A DNA stretch of 64,000 nucleotides from Mytilus edulis (taxonomy: Eukaryota; Mollusca; Bivalvia; Mytilida; Mytilidae). Location: contig NC_092346.1 in NCBI RefSeq assembly GCF_963676685.1, positions 92,927,917-92,991,916 of the forward strand, given 5' to 3'. This document shows positions 1 through 10,847 of the stretch, in pieces (positions within the stretch are counted from its first letter, which is position 1; every line of letters begins with the position of its first letter). The translations under genes and the position numbers were made by a program. The notes below the pieces were generated by a model. The model was not told the origin of the DNA. It ran no database searches and saw nothing but the letters and a program-made list of their open reading frames with translations.

Positions 1-765
1 AAGAGACCAGAATTGTGGATTTAGTGATTGGATGTTAACACAAAAGACCCATGTATGAGAGAACAGCAACAAATCATATGTTTGCCTCCCATCTTGAAAT
101 GGAATTAAAATGCCTTTTAGCATCTTTTGAAGAAAATGGTATAAAAAGTCAACTAATAGCATGGTTATATTTTAAGACTTTGAAATTTACACATCAGAGG
201 TATGAATAGGCTAACAATAAAGATCTTCACATTGCTTCCCTGAACCATAAATTTTTTGCAGGTTATTGACTAAATCAAGGAGAGACAGTGATAAAAAAAA
301 CTGACAAAAAAAGAACATTTTAGTTGTAAATTTATGGAAATTCAGCTTATTTTGTTCAGTAACCTGCCACATTATGCAGCAGCAAAAAAAAATATTGGAC
401 CAATGACCAAGTAAATTTCAGGATGTCAAAACCTTAAATCATGTTGCTTAAAATTCACCTCTGTTAAATCAGTTAATGCCTAAGCAATACAGAGAGAACA
501 CTGAAAATAAATTTGAAGGATACAAAATTGTAAATTTGGTAACATTTGCCATGTTTTAATTACTGCAGAAAATTGCAACAAGCTTGGTTACCAGGATATA
601 AAAAAATATTTCAAATTCTATAGCAATATTTTTTTCTGAAATCCTAATAATTTATCTCCCATTTGCATGATTTGTGTGCATTGTTTTATGGCAAAATTAA
701 GAGAGTGCAGAAATTTTTGAATTCACATTTTGTTCTGTATATTCAAGATGATTGGTTAGTTTTAC

Positions 766-1030
766 CTGTTTTCAGTCCATACTAAGAGATCTTCAGCAGT
801 TTTAGGGGGTTGATTCTCTAAAACCCAGTCTTTGAAGAATGATCTGTGGAAAGATTCTGCATAGGTGTCATTATGTGTACCAGGTGTGGTCATAAACTTT
901 ACATAGTCCTCCAAAACCATGCCTCGTAAATCACGTGATGGAATAGTGGTGTTAGGATCTACTCTTGACATAGTCTTTAAACACTCTAAAGCTGTTAAAC
1001 TGTTTAGAGTACTGTCCCCTGCTTTCATAC
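766..1030 (-). CDS. ADP-ribosylglycohydrolase-family protein, second visible coding exon (partial gene)
   Basis: Internal exon of the gene whose preceding coding exon is 3100-3302. The acceptor is a T-run plus CAG just before 1030 on the minus strand; the donor is CAG|GTAAAA at 766/765. The open frame (about 88 codons) continues the upstream exon across a phase-1 intron, giving a join ...LSAVG-MKAGDSTLNS.... It includes DLRGMVLEDYVKFMTTPGTH and ends WTENR. Together the two exons resemble the N-terminal half of the DraG/ADP-ribosylglycohydrolase (crystallin J1-like) fold, enzymes that hydrolyse ADP-ribose bonds. The catalytic acidic residues of the C-terminal half lie beyond the left edge, so activity cannot be judged. 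No nonsense or frameshift is seen in either exon. Confidence 0.7.
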
Positions 1031-2302
1031 CTGAAAAAAATAAACTTATCATAGAAACGTAAATGTATTTTAATTGTGTATGCCAGTGTAGTGTTTTGTC
1101 TACATAACATGAGTACATCAGTGCTAAAGGAGACTATTTCGACTGAATTCAAACTTAAAAGTCACAGCTGTCTGCTTCTATCTGTTTGTCAATAACAGAC
1201 CCCTGTATAAAATTAATATAAAATGCTTATGGTTGGTAACCCACAGTTGTAAACTAACTATGCAAATAAATGCACATTTTCAATCCAAATTAAGATTGTC
1301 ACAATAAAAAACTTATGCGCAACAAAACTATAAAAAAAAATCATAGAGATCCATACAATAATACTGAAGTTATTGCCTGCTAACCAAAATGTCTTCCAAC
1401 ACCAATGCAGACATCACCATAACATAGTATGCAAACAGATTGGTGGTTGTATTAAAACATTCACTGGCTTAAGACATTTCAATTATATACATTTCTTTAT
1501 GTGAACATAATACTTTTTGGTTTTCTTGTAAAACGAAGCACTACATGTATATTGTCATTATAATTTTCATGCAGCAGGTGACACATTTACTGAATTAACT
1601 ACTACGGCAAATATACAGGCATACATGTAGATAGTTTAATGTCCTTCTAAACAAACCAATGACTCATATTATAATGAGTTTTTTTTACATTCAGTGGCAA
1701 ATTAAACATCTTAAATGTACATTTAGATTCAGGACAAGAATATGTTAGATATTTTTTAACCTGCTTGTTTAAAAGTCTGACACAATAATTCTGACTACAA
1801 AGCCACCAGTCTTTGTTCTTTACTCCTTTACTCCTCCATCCCCTCCTTTTGTGGGGAAAGTTTATTTAATTATAAAGGGGAATCACTGAAGCATTACCAG
1901 AGCTGCCCCCTTATAAAAAGTTGTGGAACCACTACTGCTTAGTCTGTACTATGTTGTGCTTAATATACATTTTAATCTTTCAGTAATTTGTTGAACCAAG
2001 GATTTGTATATTGTACTATACAAATCCTTGGTTGAATTCACCTATGAAGATTTTGTCCTTTACCCTGTACTTCAGCTTTGACAACTTTGACTGTGAAAAT
2101 TAAAACAGATCATTTTCCCTTGTGTGTGAATAACTTTCAAAAATTTTTATCATTATAATGGTCTATACATGTTCAGTAATAATTTGATGATAAACACTGA
2201 TCAACATAGGGTCAAATGTGCAATGTTTATTTGTTGCTGTTGTGATATTGGCCACCTTTCATGACTGCTGATGTTTTTTTTCATGTTTAGTTTTATGTTG
2301 AT
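1031..2302. other. Intron sequence, no gene seen
   Basis: Part of the intron between the two coding exons of the minus-strand ADP-ribosylglycohydrolase-like gene. It is AT-rich with simple A/T runs. The only structure recognised is the perfect hairpin at 1994-2033. The first 765 bases of the window are likewise downstream intron with no convincing exon. Confidence 0.5.
1994..2033. repeat. Perfect 17-bp-arm hairpin
   Basis: AACCAAGGATTTGTATA at 1994-2010 is followed, after a 6-base loop, by its exact reverse complement at 2017-2033. It lies in an intron and is probably the relic of a small foldback element. A functional RNA hairpin is possible but nothing else supports it. Confidence 0.75.
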
Positions 2303-2522
2303 TTGGTTTGATTTTTGGTGTTTTAACACCAATTTTAAGCACTGCATTTAGGCTATTTCCAGGCCGGAGTGCCTGGGGAAAATCACTGGCCATCAATAGG
2401 AAAACTGAAATTCCTAGTCAATTAAGATTGGAGTCGAGTGCAGGGTTCAAACTCTCAATCTCAGTGTTGACTGGCTAATGATTACAGTAGTAACTACTAA
2501 GACCACGCAGCCACCAAGCCCC
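2303..2522 (-). mobile_element. tRNA-derived SINE with target-site duplication
   Basis: Read on the minus strand, the element starts near a box A-like TGGCTGCGTGGTC. About 60 bases later comes a box B-like AGTTTGAACCCTGC, then a body with CCCCAGGCACTCCGG and a 3' end with GGTGTTAAAACACC. It is flanked by TAGTTTTATGTTGAT (2288-2302) and TAGTTGTATGTTGAT (2523-2537), a 15-bp target-site duplication with one mismatch. Split pol III promoter boxes plus a duplication make a SINE the best reading. The body and tail recall core-domain SINEs of molluscs, but the family name is not established here. Confidence 0.75.
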
Positions 2523-3099
2523 TAGTTGTATGTTGATGTTTAAATCCTAAAGGTCAAGTACTTATAATTATGTTACCTTAGTGATTATGGATCATTATGT
2601 ATGTGTATGTAAATGTACAGATCCCTGATGGTCAAGTATTTATGTTACCTTGGTGATAATGTACAGACTGGTCCCCACTAGTCCAGTATTTAAGTTTATT
2701 GTGTAGGATCACATGACCAATGACTGGTTTCGTTTTACTTCCCCATCCACTCCTGCCACTTCCTCCTACAAATAGAAATATTTCTTATACTTTACACATA
2801 ACAATTAATGATCATTAATGGGTTATTTAGATAATGTAGCAAATTTAATACACAAATTTAATTAAACTAAGCTTATATAAGTAAATAGATACAAAAAAAT
2901 ACTTTAAAATAATCAGTACTGTCACTTCAAATGACTCACTTGATACTTTAACTGCAGCAAGGTAGATGTCTTCTCTGGTTTACTTACAATACTTACAATA
3001 TACATACATTGTTGTTAAATAAAAACATTTAAGGGGAAGACCTCTTTTTTGTTATAGTCTGCTTCCATTTACATATTTCTTAATAAAACAAGATCATAC

Positions 3100-3302
3100 C
3101 AACAGCTGATAGAGTAAGTATACTGGATGGGTGGTTTTTTTCTGGTTCCCTGTATCCTGTCAGCCATCCTCCATAACCATCTTTAATATCGTCAGGGTTA
3201 TAGTACCAGTGTACCGGCATAGCCAAGGCATCAGCTATAAACATACCCCATAAGGCCTCTTCTTTAGATTTTTGTATGTTCATTGAAATTGATAATACTT
3301 CA
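3100..3302 (-). CDS. ADP-ribosylglycohydrolase-family protein, first coding exon
   Basis: Likely first coding exon of the minus-strand gene. The acceptor is TTTTTTTCAG ending at 3303; the probable start codon is the ATG about 21 bases inside (MNIQKSKEEALWGMF...), and the donor is G|GTATGAT at 3100/3099 (phase 1). The peptide has the hallmark N-terminal segment of ADP-ribosylglycohydrolases: ALWGMFIADALAMPVHWYY, then YGGWLTGYREPEKNHPSS and LTLSAVG. The family removes ADP-ribose from proteins or small molecules; crystallin J1 relatives share this fold. The start is chosen because translation downstream matches the family's usual N-terminus with only a short leader. Confidence 0.75.
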
Positions 3303-4233
3303 CTGAAAAAAACATAAGGTTTTAAAATAAGTTTATCAAGAGGAAAAACTGTTATCAACAATAGTTATTATCTGGTTGCAAAGACAAGGGTCTCATAAGT
3401 GTCTCTTTGATAGTTTTTTGAAATTATGAAACATCTATTGTAACAGTTGAATTCTTTTGTCATCTCCAAGATATCAATAGTGATAACTATTCAAAGGCTT
3501 GTAAAATGGCTTATAAATTTATACCATTTATTTTAAAAGGCAAAACTAGCTAGTGACGTAAAGTTGTCTGTGTAGTTGTTTTTGGGGAGTATATTTTGGA
3601 TCAACTATATTGTATTTGAATTTCTACCTTTTCTGTTCAGTTGTATGCTGATTTCTGACTATTCGTGGTGTCTGTATTACATGAACTCTACTAAGGAGGA
3701 CCACTGTTACCAACGAGGATACTGTTCTTCCTATCTTTGCTGTCAGCATTGATTCATTTAAATCGTTTCTACAACAGTTTAATTAAAAAACATTAAGAAT
3801 TAAAAAAAAATCTTAATTATATGAACATATTTAAAAGTGTTTAAAATGCAATGTTTTATTTATTTCAATAGTCTTAAACTTGATACATGTACATTTTTTG
3901 TACATGGTACAGATGTGGATCCATGATTAATATATACCCATCCCCTATATCTGCCACTGAAACTGACTGAGTCAAAAATGTACAGGTCAAGTCACAACTT
4001 TCAAATTTATGTTTTCTGGGATTCATCTATTAACTACTTACATGTTGTTCAGAGGAGTGACTATTTGAAAAAATTTAACCAATAAAAAATTTAAACATTG
4101 CCTCTAGTTAAACCCTGTATATCTTTTATCTACTCATACATGTAAACACACCAGGATCACTGAATCAAAAGTCAGGACAGGGCATAATCATGAGTAATTC
4201 AAAATACAATAATCATGATACTACAAAAAAAAT

Positions 4234-4803
4234 GTAGCTAGTCCAAATCATTATGATGCCTTGTACAACCCGCCAAAAGGGGAACTATTCCCCAAATGAG
4301 TAACAATCCCTCACTTGAGTAATCATTTCATAATGCTAAAAACTAAATTTTCTTAAAATAGGTCTTTTTAGGTAAAATGGCACAAATTTATAGAAAATGG
4401 AACAACTTCTCCCAAAGAAATATATTTTTATTGTGGGTTTTAAAAAAGTTAGAAGCCTAGAAAATAGTCAAATTTTCTGATTTTTCATAGGCTTGTACTA
4501 TCTTCTCAGTAAATTAAGATAAGGATAATCATCTTTTAGAAAAGTTGCTGCATTTTTCATGAATATGTGCCATTTTAAGAAAAAAGACTCAGTTAGGAAA
4601 ATTTTGTTTTTTAGCACTACAAAATGATTACTCAAATGAGGGATTGTTACTCATTTGGGGAACAGTTCCCCGTTTGATGGGTTGTCCCCAACCTGTTGTA
4701 CAATGATTGTACATGTTGTAAGGCTTTTTTTGCAGTTTTTTTTCTATAATGCCAATTCAATAGAATAGCTGTTCAAGATGTCATGATTATTTGGACTGTA
4801 GTT
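4234..4803. mobile_element. Foldback/MITE-like element built on a long inverted repeat
   Basis: The core 4265-4685 is nearly a complete palindrome. The left arm from ACAACCC (CCCCAAATGAGTAACAATCC, then GAGTAATCATTT) is matched in reverse by the right arm ending GGGTTGT. The two inner halves also pair loosely. An outer pair, left about 4239-4258 (AGTCCAAATCATTATGATG) and right about 4778-4796 (CATCATGATT-like, then TTGGACT), extends the symmetry. No ORF is present. It fits a non-autonomous DNA transposon in an intron of the ADP-ribosylglycohydrolase-like gene. No clean target-site duplication was identified. Confidence 0.65.
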
Positions 4804-6134
4804 ACAATGTAGATACATGTACTAGTTACATGTACCAAAGGTAAAAATTTCAATTTGATTTAAAAAAAAAAAATCTAGCATAAGGGCATCTCTTGACTTT
4901 AAAATATAGTGCTTAAACTGATCATAGTAATGATAGCCTATTTTTGTCAGATCAGAGATATGGGATGACATACACCTACAAAATTTGAACATTATCACTT
5001 ATTAGTCATGTTAGTATTACACTACTTACATTAATCGCAAAGTAATCCAAAGAACTCTTTCTATTCTGACAAATGTTTTTCTCTGAATATCTGAATTACT
5101 TTTCAGTTTACAACTGGCCAACCTTATATCATTAGGTTTAAATCATTCCCAGAAAATCACTTCTCCATGTAACACAACGTTTCATAACAGCTATATATTT
5201 ACATAAACTGTGAAAACTTATGTAAAATAATTGCCATTTTTTAGAACAAAAGTCCTAATGTTCGCCCATAACTGCATATTTAGTTTAATTTTTCTACTTA
5301 TATAGATACACTGATGGGGAAACTGGTTCTTTTAATTAATAACAAGTGTTAGTACATAACATGTGATTATATTTTTTACAACAAATTTTTTTATCAGACA
5401 TGCTAAAAGTTGAAGGTTGCAGCTCATTAACAGTAATTACCTCTAGCTATGTGAAAACCGTTCTCACTCTCGCAACACAACATCTCCTCCCCTGTCTGGA
5501 GGAATCTCGCCGAGATTTCAATTCATTGTTAAATTTTTAAGTTATATAACTTTTTTATATAAATAGAACATAAACACGTGCTTGTGTTTACTTTGGTCAT
5601 CTTCAAAATGGAGATAAGAAAATGACAAATGTTATAATGTTGCAAAAAGGCGACGTACAGTTCCGGTCTCAGTCAAAAAAATAGCGAAACTGCATTTTTT
5701 TTTAAATTAGCAATTATCATTTGTTTACATTTACCTTCAACTTTTGAAATCAAGTTGATACTCAGAAAAATGTGTGGAGCTCAGCTTAATCAATTAGACA
5801 GGGTAAGACAATAAAGTATTATATTATATTTATTTTGAAACCATTAAGGTTCAGTGAGTTAATATGATTAAAATCATTCATAAATCGAATCCTGTAAGAA
5901 ATTGTTGACCATCCCCCCCCCCCTTTTCCCCCCATTATTTCCTATCTTCTTACTAATAAATATCTTAAATGGATACATTCTGATAATATTTTTTTTATCT
6001 ATAATATGAGATAAGACAGACCTAGAAAAATCTAATTGCACGAGTTCGGCTTAATCTATTTATATCTACATTAATGTTTATATCGCTTGAATGGTCATTG
6101 GAGGTGTTCGGAGGTCAACTCAATGATTAATTAG
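4804..6134. other. Promoter-proximal/intergenic region, no gene seen
   Basis: AT-rich sequence without a supported coding region, apart from the possible 5' exon at 5441-5535. A C-rich run lies near 5914-5935. Nothing else is recognised. Confidence 0.4.
5441..5535 (-). other. Possible non-coding first exon of the ADP-ribosylglycohydrolase-like gene
   Basis: A short GC-richer patch in very AT-rich surroundings ends, on the minus strand, at a good donor CTAGAG|GTAATTA (5441/5440). It lies upstream of the first coding exon, whose acceptor at 3303 needs a preceding exon. The 5' limit is a guess. Confidence 0.3.
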
Positions 6135-7990
6135 ATGGTGTCTAAAATAAAATACACACGAAACGAAGCTACATATTTTCGAGCTCATGCCCTATGCTAT
6201 TATGGTTTTTTTGTGAATTTTTCGAAGGCTTTTGACAAAGTTTGGCATATTGGTTTATTACATTTATTAAAAGCACATGCCATTGAGAGAAATCTGTTGA
6301 ATAGGTCCACAAGCTACCTTTATAAAAGAAAACAAAAGATTGTCATTAATTTAATTAATCATCCTCGACTTTTTGGAATGCATCAGCTGGTGTACCATAC
6401 TGACCAGTTCTTGGTCCTTTATTGTATATTATATATATTAACGATTCATTCAGGTACTCGGGTCATGACGAGAAACTTTTATAATCAGTTGTTAGTCGTG
6501 ACCTGATCGAGACAGCTGGACGAATAGCAAAGAAAGTTGCTTATATCTTTCACTCCATAAAAAACCCAGTTATAATGATGTTCTCAAATAATGAGATACA
6601 AGATCTTAATTGTATTACGAACGATGAAAAAATGCCGATAGTGCGATCTCGTAAGCATCTAAGGGTTATATTTAGAAATGACGCAAAATGGAACAACCAT
6701 GTTGAAAATATATCAAGTGGTGTTTAAAAGCACATGCATGTACTGCGAAAACTAAAATATCAACTTAGCCGACAAAATTTTGGAAAAATTTTTATTTGGT
6801 ATCTATTAGACCAATTTTTAAATAAGCAACTGAAGTATAGGACAATTGCAGAATAGGAACAGCTACAACTTGAGCTGTGTCTAAAATATTTTTCACCAAA
6901 TTTCCACTATCAAATGAAATTAGCTTCTGCTTGATTTTATCATATGTTGTTCCTATGGCCATTATCTACAAAAGAGTGTCTCAGATTTCAGATAGAATAT
7001 AGAACAAATTTTACACCCAATTAAACATTATCTTCTTTTATGTGGTTATGAGAACATGGAATCCCATAGCAATTTGAGACACCCTTTTGAAGCCCATGAT
7101 GTGTTGATTAAGATTTCGTTAAAATTTTCTGTATATATAGTTTAAGAAATGATAGAGCTAAATTCATTAAAGTGAACTGACCGAGATGTTGCCACTAATT
7201 ATATAATAATTGATTACATAATGATTGCATAATAAAAATATTGCATTCATATAACAGATTAATCTTTTATCTATCTATATATACCTCTTTTATTATTTTG
7301 TATGCATTCATAAAAAAGTTACAGCATTTTAAAGGTTAGTGATTGGAAGTAAAAAAATCTTTGTATTGTGCTACCTTAAAAGAGGTTGGTTGGGAAACTT
7401 TAGAGGATTGAAGAAAAAGAATAAAACTCCAATGGTTTATAACATTTAGAGTATAATTCTCCTGACTATTTATGTTGCCTAAAATTCAAAATACAACACA
7501 ATATACCTTGCGAAATAAACAAGATATTATCTTATCATTTTTAAGGCTGACAACGACTTCCCAATCATTTGTCCCCTCAATGATTAAACTTCGGAATAGT
7601 ATGAGCAGTTCGAAATGTAGACTCATTATCAAAAATCAGGTAGAATTAATGCTCCTGACATTAAAAATGAGAATCAAACAAAACATTATTTATATGGTCC
7701 TAGAAAATTGAATATAATCTTAATCAAGTTTAGATGTTCGTCACCCTTCTATTGGTTTTTGGAAAAGAAACTCTTTCCTATGGTCAAAATGTGGAAACTG
7801 AAAAACCGTTAATACAATTTAATAAAGAGACCAAAACGATTCCTTGTACTACAGTATCAACATATAGGTAAACACTGCAAATTCAAATTGATCAGCACCA
7901 CTGGACCAATACGAAACAATGTTCGTGATTATCATCAATCGCGTCCTCGCCTAAAACTACAAAAATGTATATGGCGTCGCATTTTTTTTT
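6135..7990 (+). pseudogene. Decayed non-LTR (LINE) retrotransposon, reverse transcriptase to 3' end
   Basis: Fragments of one LINE ORF2 can be read in order with several frame changes. At about 6205-6300 there is FVNFSKAFDKVWHIGLLHLL, the RT motif-A region. At about 6600-6830, a thumb-like stretch includes NNEIQDLNC, SRKHLRVIF, AKWNNHVENI and LRKLKYQLSRQNF. At about 7340-7470 is SLYCATLKEVGWETLED. At 7472-7711 is the C-terminal NTTQYTLRNKQDIILSFLR...SFVPSMIKLRNS, and by about 7700 comes LYGPRKLN. The order matches a CR1/Jockey-type LINE. About 450 bases (roughly 6870-7330) do not align and may be an insertion. Stops, frameshifts and the missing 5' half show it is dead. Confidence 0.7.
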
Positions 7991-10634
7991 TTATTTAAAG
8001 AACTTACAGTATGAGCATGCTTTACAATGTTATCTAGTAATTTAATTTATGCTTGTACATATATATATATATAGATGCGATAGCCGCCATCTCGGAAAGG
8101 TATCAGGGTTTAACAAGATAAACCGGCAGATAAATCTATCGTTTCTTCGACCTAATAGACAATTGGTGATGAGTATGCTTATAATGAACTGTAAAAGGAT
8201 AAAGAAATGTTTACCACAGTAATGCATGTTGGTCAAATTCTACTATCGATAAATTGGTTCATAATTATTTTCTCATCCAATATTGTTTAATTGAAACGAA
8301 AATATGCAAATTTATTTCAAAGTTATAAATGTAAAAGTCAGTCCTCCACTGAATTATTTAATTGAACTGTCTACATATGCATTTGATAATTGTACATGGT
8401 TTATGTTTATAGATGTTTTCTAGTACAATCTACCAGTAGTTTTATGATGAATAAATTCACAGGAGTCATTGACCACAAATGACTAGTTTTGACCAATTTT
8501 AATGATTTTACTAAAACTGTAATATAATATAATAGGACGGACACCTTAAACAGCAATTTGTTTCGGAACACAAGATCTACAAATAAGTCAATCGTCTTTA
8601 TTTCTTGCCTTAATAGACATTTTTACTAACAATGTATCTGGCCTTAAACACATGTTCAATGGTATTTGACTTATAATTTATAGCTCAGTGTTCCATGTGT
8701 AGAGAAAATGAAACGACTGCTTTCATTTTGCAATATCAAAGTTCTTATATTTATCATAAAGAACTTATCATTGTTAATTAAGAATTGATATGATTAATAT
8801 GTTACCATTGTTTTGTAGTAACTATAAATACGAGAATGTATTTCGCCTCTTGTTACACATGTAAATATGTGTCTGAGTGTTTCCAAATAAAGTATATTGT
8901 TGTTGTCATTGAGTGCAATCATACCATAAAAAATTTCATTTATACATGTACCTGTTACAAAAAGTATGTAAAGGTATATATGATTTTTTTCTGAGACAAG
9001 TGCCTTTTTATATATTCTAATGTTCATTCTGATTTTCATATTGTGCTGGTGCAAGTATAGGTTTATTAGTTTGGCAAACACCCCAAGACACAATTAATGA
9101 ATATTCAGACCTTTTAAATATTGAAAACACAATTTCAACGATATGATCTTGCATGTACATTTTAAATTACATATCTTAACCGAGAACTTGTGCTCTAATG
9201 ATAACCCTTGTTTAAGATAGTAACCGATAAAAAAAAAACCAATCTTGACCCCTTTTAACTATAACACAAGAAGAATATGTTTTTCTTCTTTTTTATTTAA
9301 TGTTTTTGTTCTGAAAATATCAGTTGTATATCTGTAAAACACAATTTTACAATGATACGTATCTAATTTTATTCGACAATGTCTATGTTTATTGTCTTTG
9401 CAAATGTATTCGACAAAATTAATGCATGTTGGTGCTTAAAATTATTGTTCTCAGTCACACTTTTCTATTTATGTAAATCACCACTAGAAAAATCTAGTGT
9501 AAACCAGACATTATCTGCGTAGTATATTTAACAGGAGAGATGCTGATGTGCTACATCATATTGTTACTTTGTCAACAGAGAAAAAACACTTCTCTATGAA
9601 GCTTACTGAAAAGGTAAATTAATTGTTCTTGAGCTATCTGCATTATAAACTAATTAAAATTTTTCACTCACTTTGAGCCTTACGGCATAGTAAAATAATT
9701 TCATTCTAATTTTGTTATATCTCGAACGATTTGTTTTGTAGTAGACACAATTTATTATTTTTCCAGAAATACTTGTATGTGATAATGAATCGATCAAGTT
9801 GAACTTTTAACGAGTTATCATTATTATGATTATATATCTGCTGTTATGGGTAAACATATATAGTCAAGCATATTGGTTTCCTTGTTAGAAATTTGACCAT
9901 TTCCAAGAAAGAATCAACCAATTCTGTAGATTTGGCTAAAACGTTACATATACTTAAAATCATTTGACGAAGTGTTTCCTTTCTTAACGGAATTTTTTTT
10001 TTTTTTTAAACTTTGGAATTCAGGATATGTGATGCTTCCTAGATAAGAGAGTTATTGTACATAGTTATGTTTAGTAGATACAAAAGTGGAGGATTTCATA
10101 TTCACTTTAATTATTTTTTTCTGTTTTAACCTTTTATATTAAACAATAAGTCTAATAATGTACTTCTGACAATATACCACTCATGCAGTTTGCGAAATTA
10201 ACAGAAAAGAGAAATGAATAATATGGAAATCATAGTCCCATCTTAAAATATTCGCTATTTACGCTGAAGTTGTTTTGTGATTAACAGTTTTTCATTATTT
10301 GTATATTTTTATTTGGTCACATATTTAAAGAGAAGAAGGAGGGGGTAACAAAAACAGGGACAAATATCTTCTATCACGGTCTAACAATCATCAGTAATCG
10401 GTCGAGTAATCGGCTTGTAATTTGATGAATATGGCGTCTTTTGAAATTTTTGTCCAAAAATGGATGAACAAGGGACATACTGCTTTGATTGCATCTTATA
10501 TAATTTTCTCATTAATATTCATTTACTTATATTCTGTTTTGTATCTTTTATTTTTCTAAAGCGTGTCATGAATTATTGTCCATTATTTTCCGTTTAATCT
10601 TTATAATTTGAAATTCTTTTGAATTTTAAAAAGG
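7991..10634. other. Intergenic/upstream region, no gene seen
   Basis: AT-rich sequence with a short TA repeat near 8058-8073 and poly-A/T runs. It separates the LINE relic from the first recognised transporter exon. It probably holds the transporter gene's promoter and 5' exon, but I could not identify them. Confidence 0.4.
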
Positions 10635-10847
10635 AAAACGTTTCTCAATCGTCTGCTAAACCAGTTGTTCTAAATGGCGGGTATGGTTGGATTGTTGTCT
10701 TTGGAGGATTTATAGTTTATATGGTATTCTGTGGATTCAACTCAGCTATTGGTTTAATATATATTGAAATAACTGAAAACTGGGGTGTTGCAAAAGAAAA
10801 TCTACAATGGATAGGATCACTGCAAGTAGGAATTGCCTTTTTGATGG
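10635..10847 (+). CDS. Monocarboxylate transporter-like (SLC16/MFS) protein, first recognised coding exon
   Basis: This exon encodes transmembrane helices 1 and 2 of a proton-linked monocarboxylate transporter-like protein of the major facilitator superfamily. NGGYGWIVVFGGFIVYM matches the conserved family motif at the start of helix 1, and WIGSLQVGIAFLMG is helix 2. The donor is G|GTAAGTTC at 10847/10848, phase 1. The 5' boundary is uncertain: an AAAAAG acceptor before 10635 is plausible but its pyrimidine tract is weak. No in-frame ATG is visible, so the start codon is probably in an unseen upstream exon. The substrate cannot be told from sequence. Confidence 0.75.
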
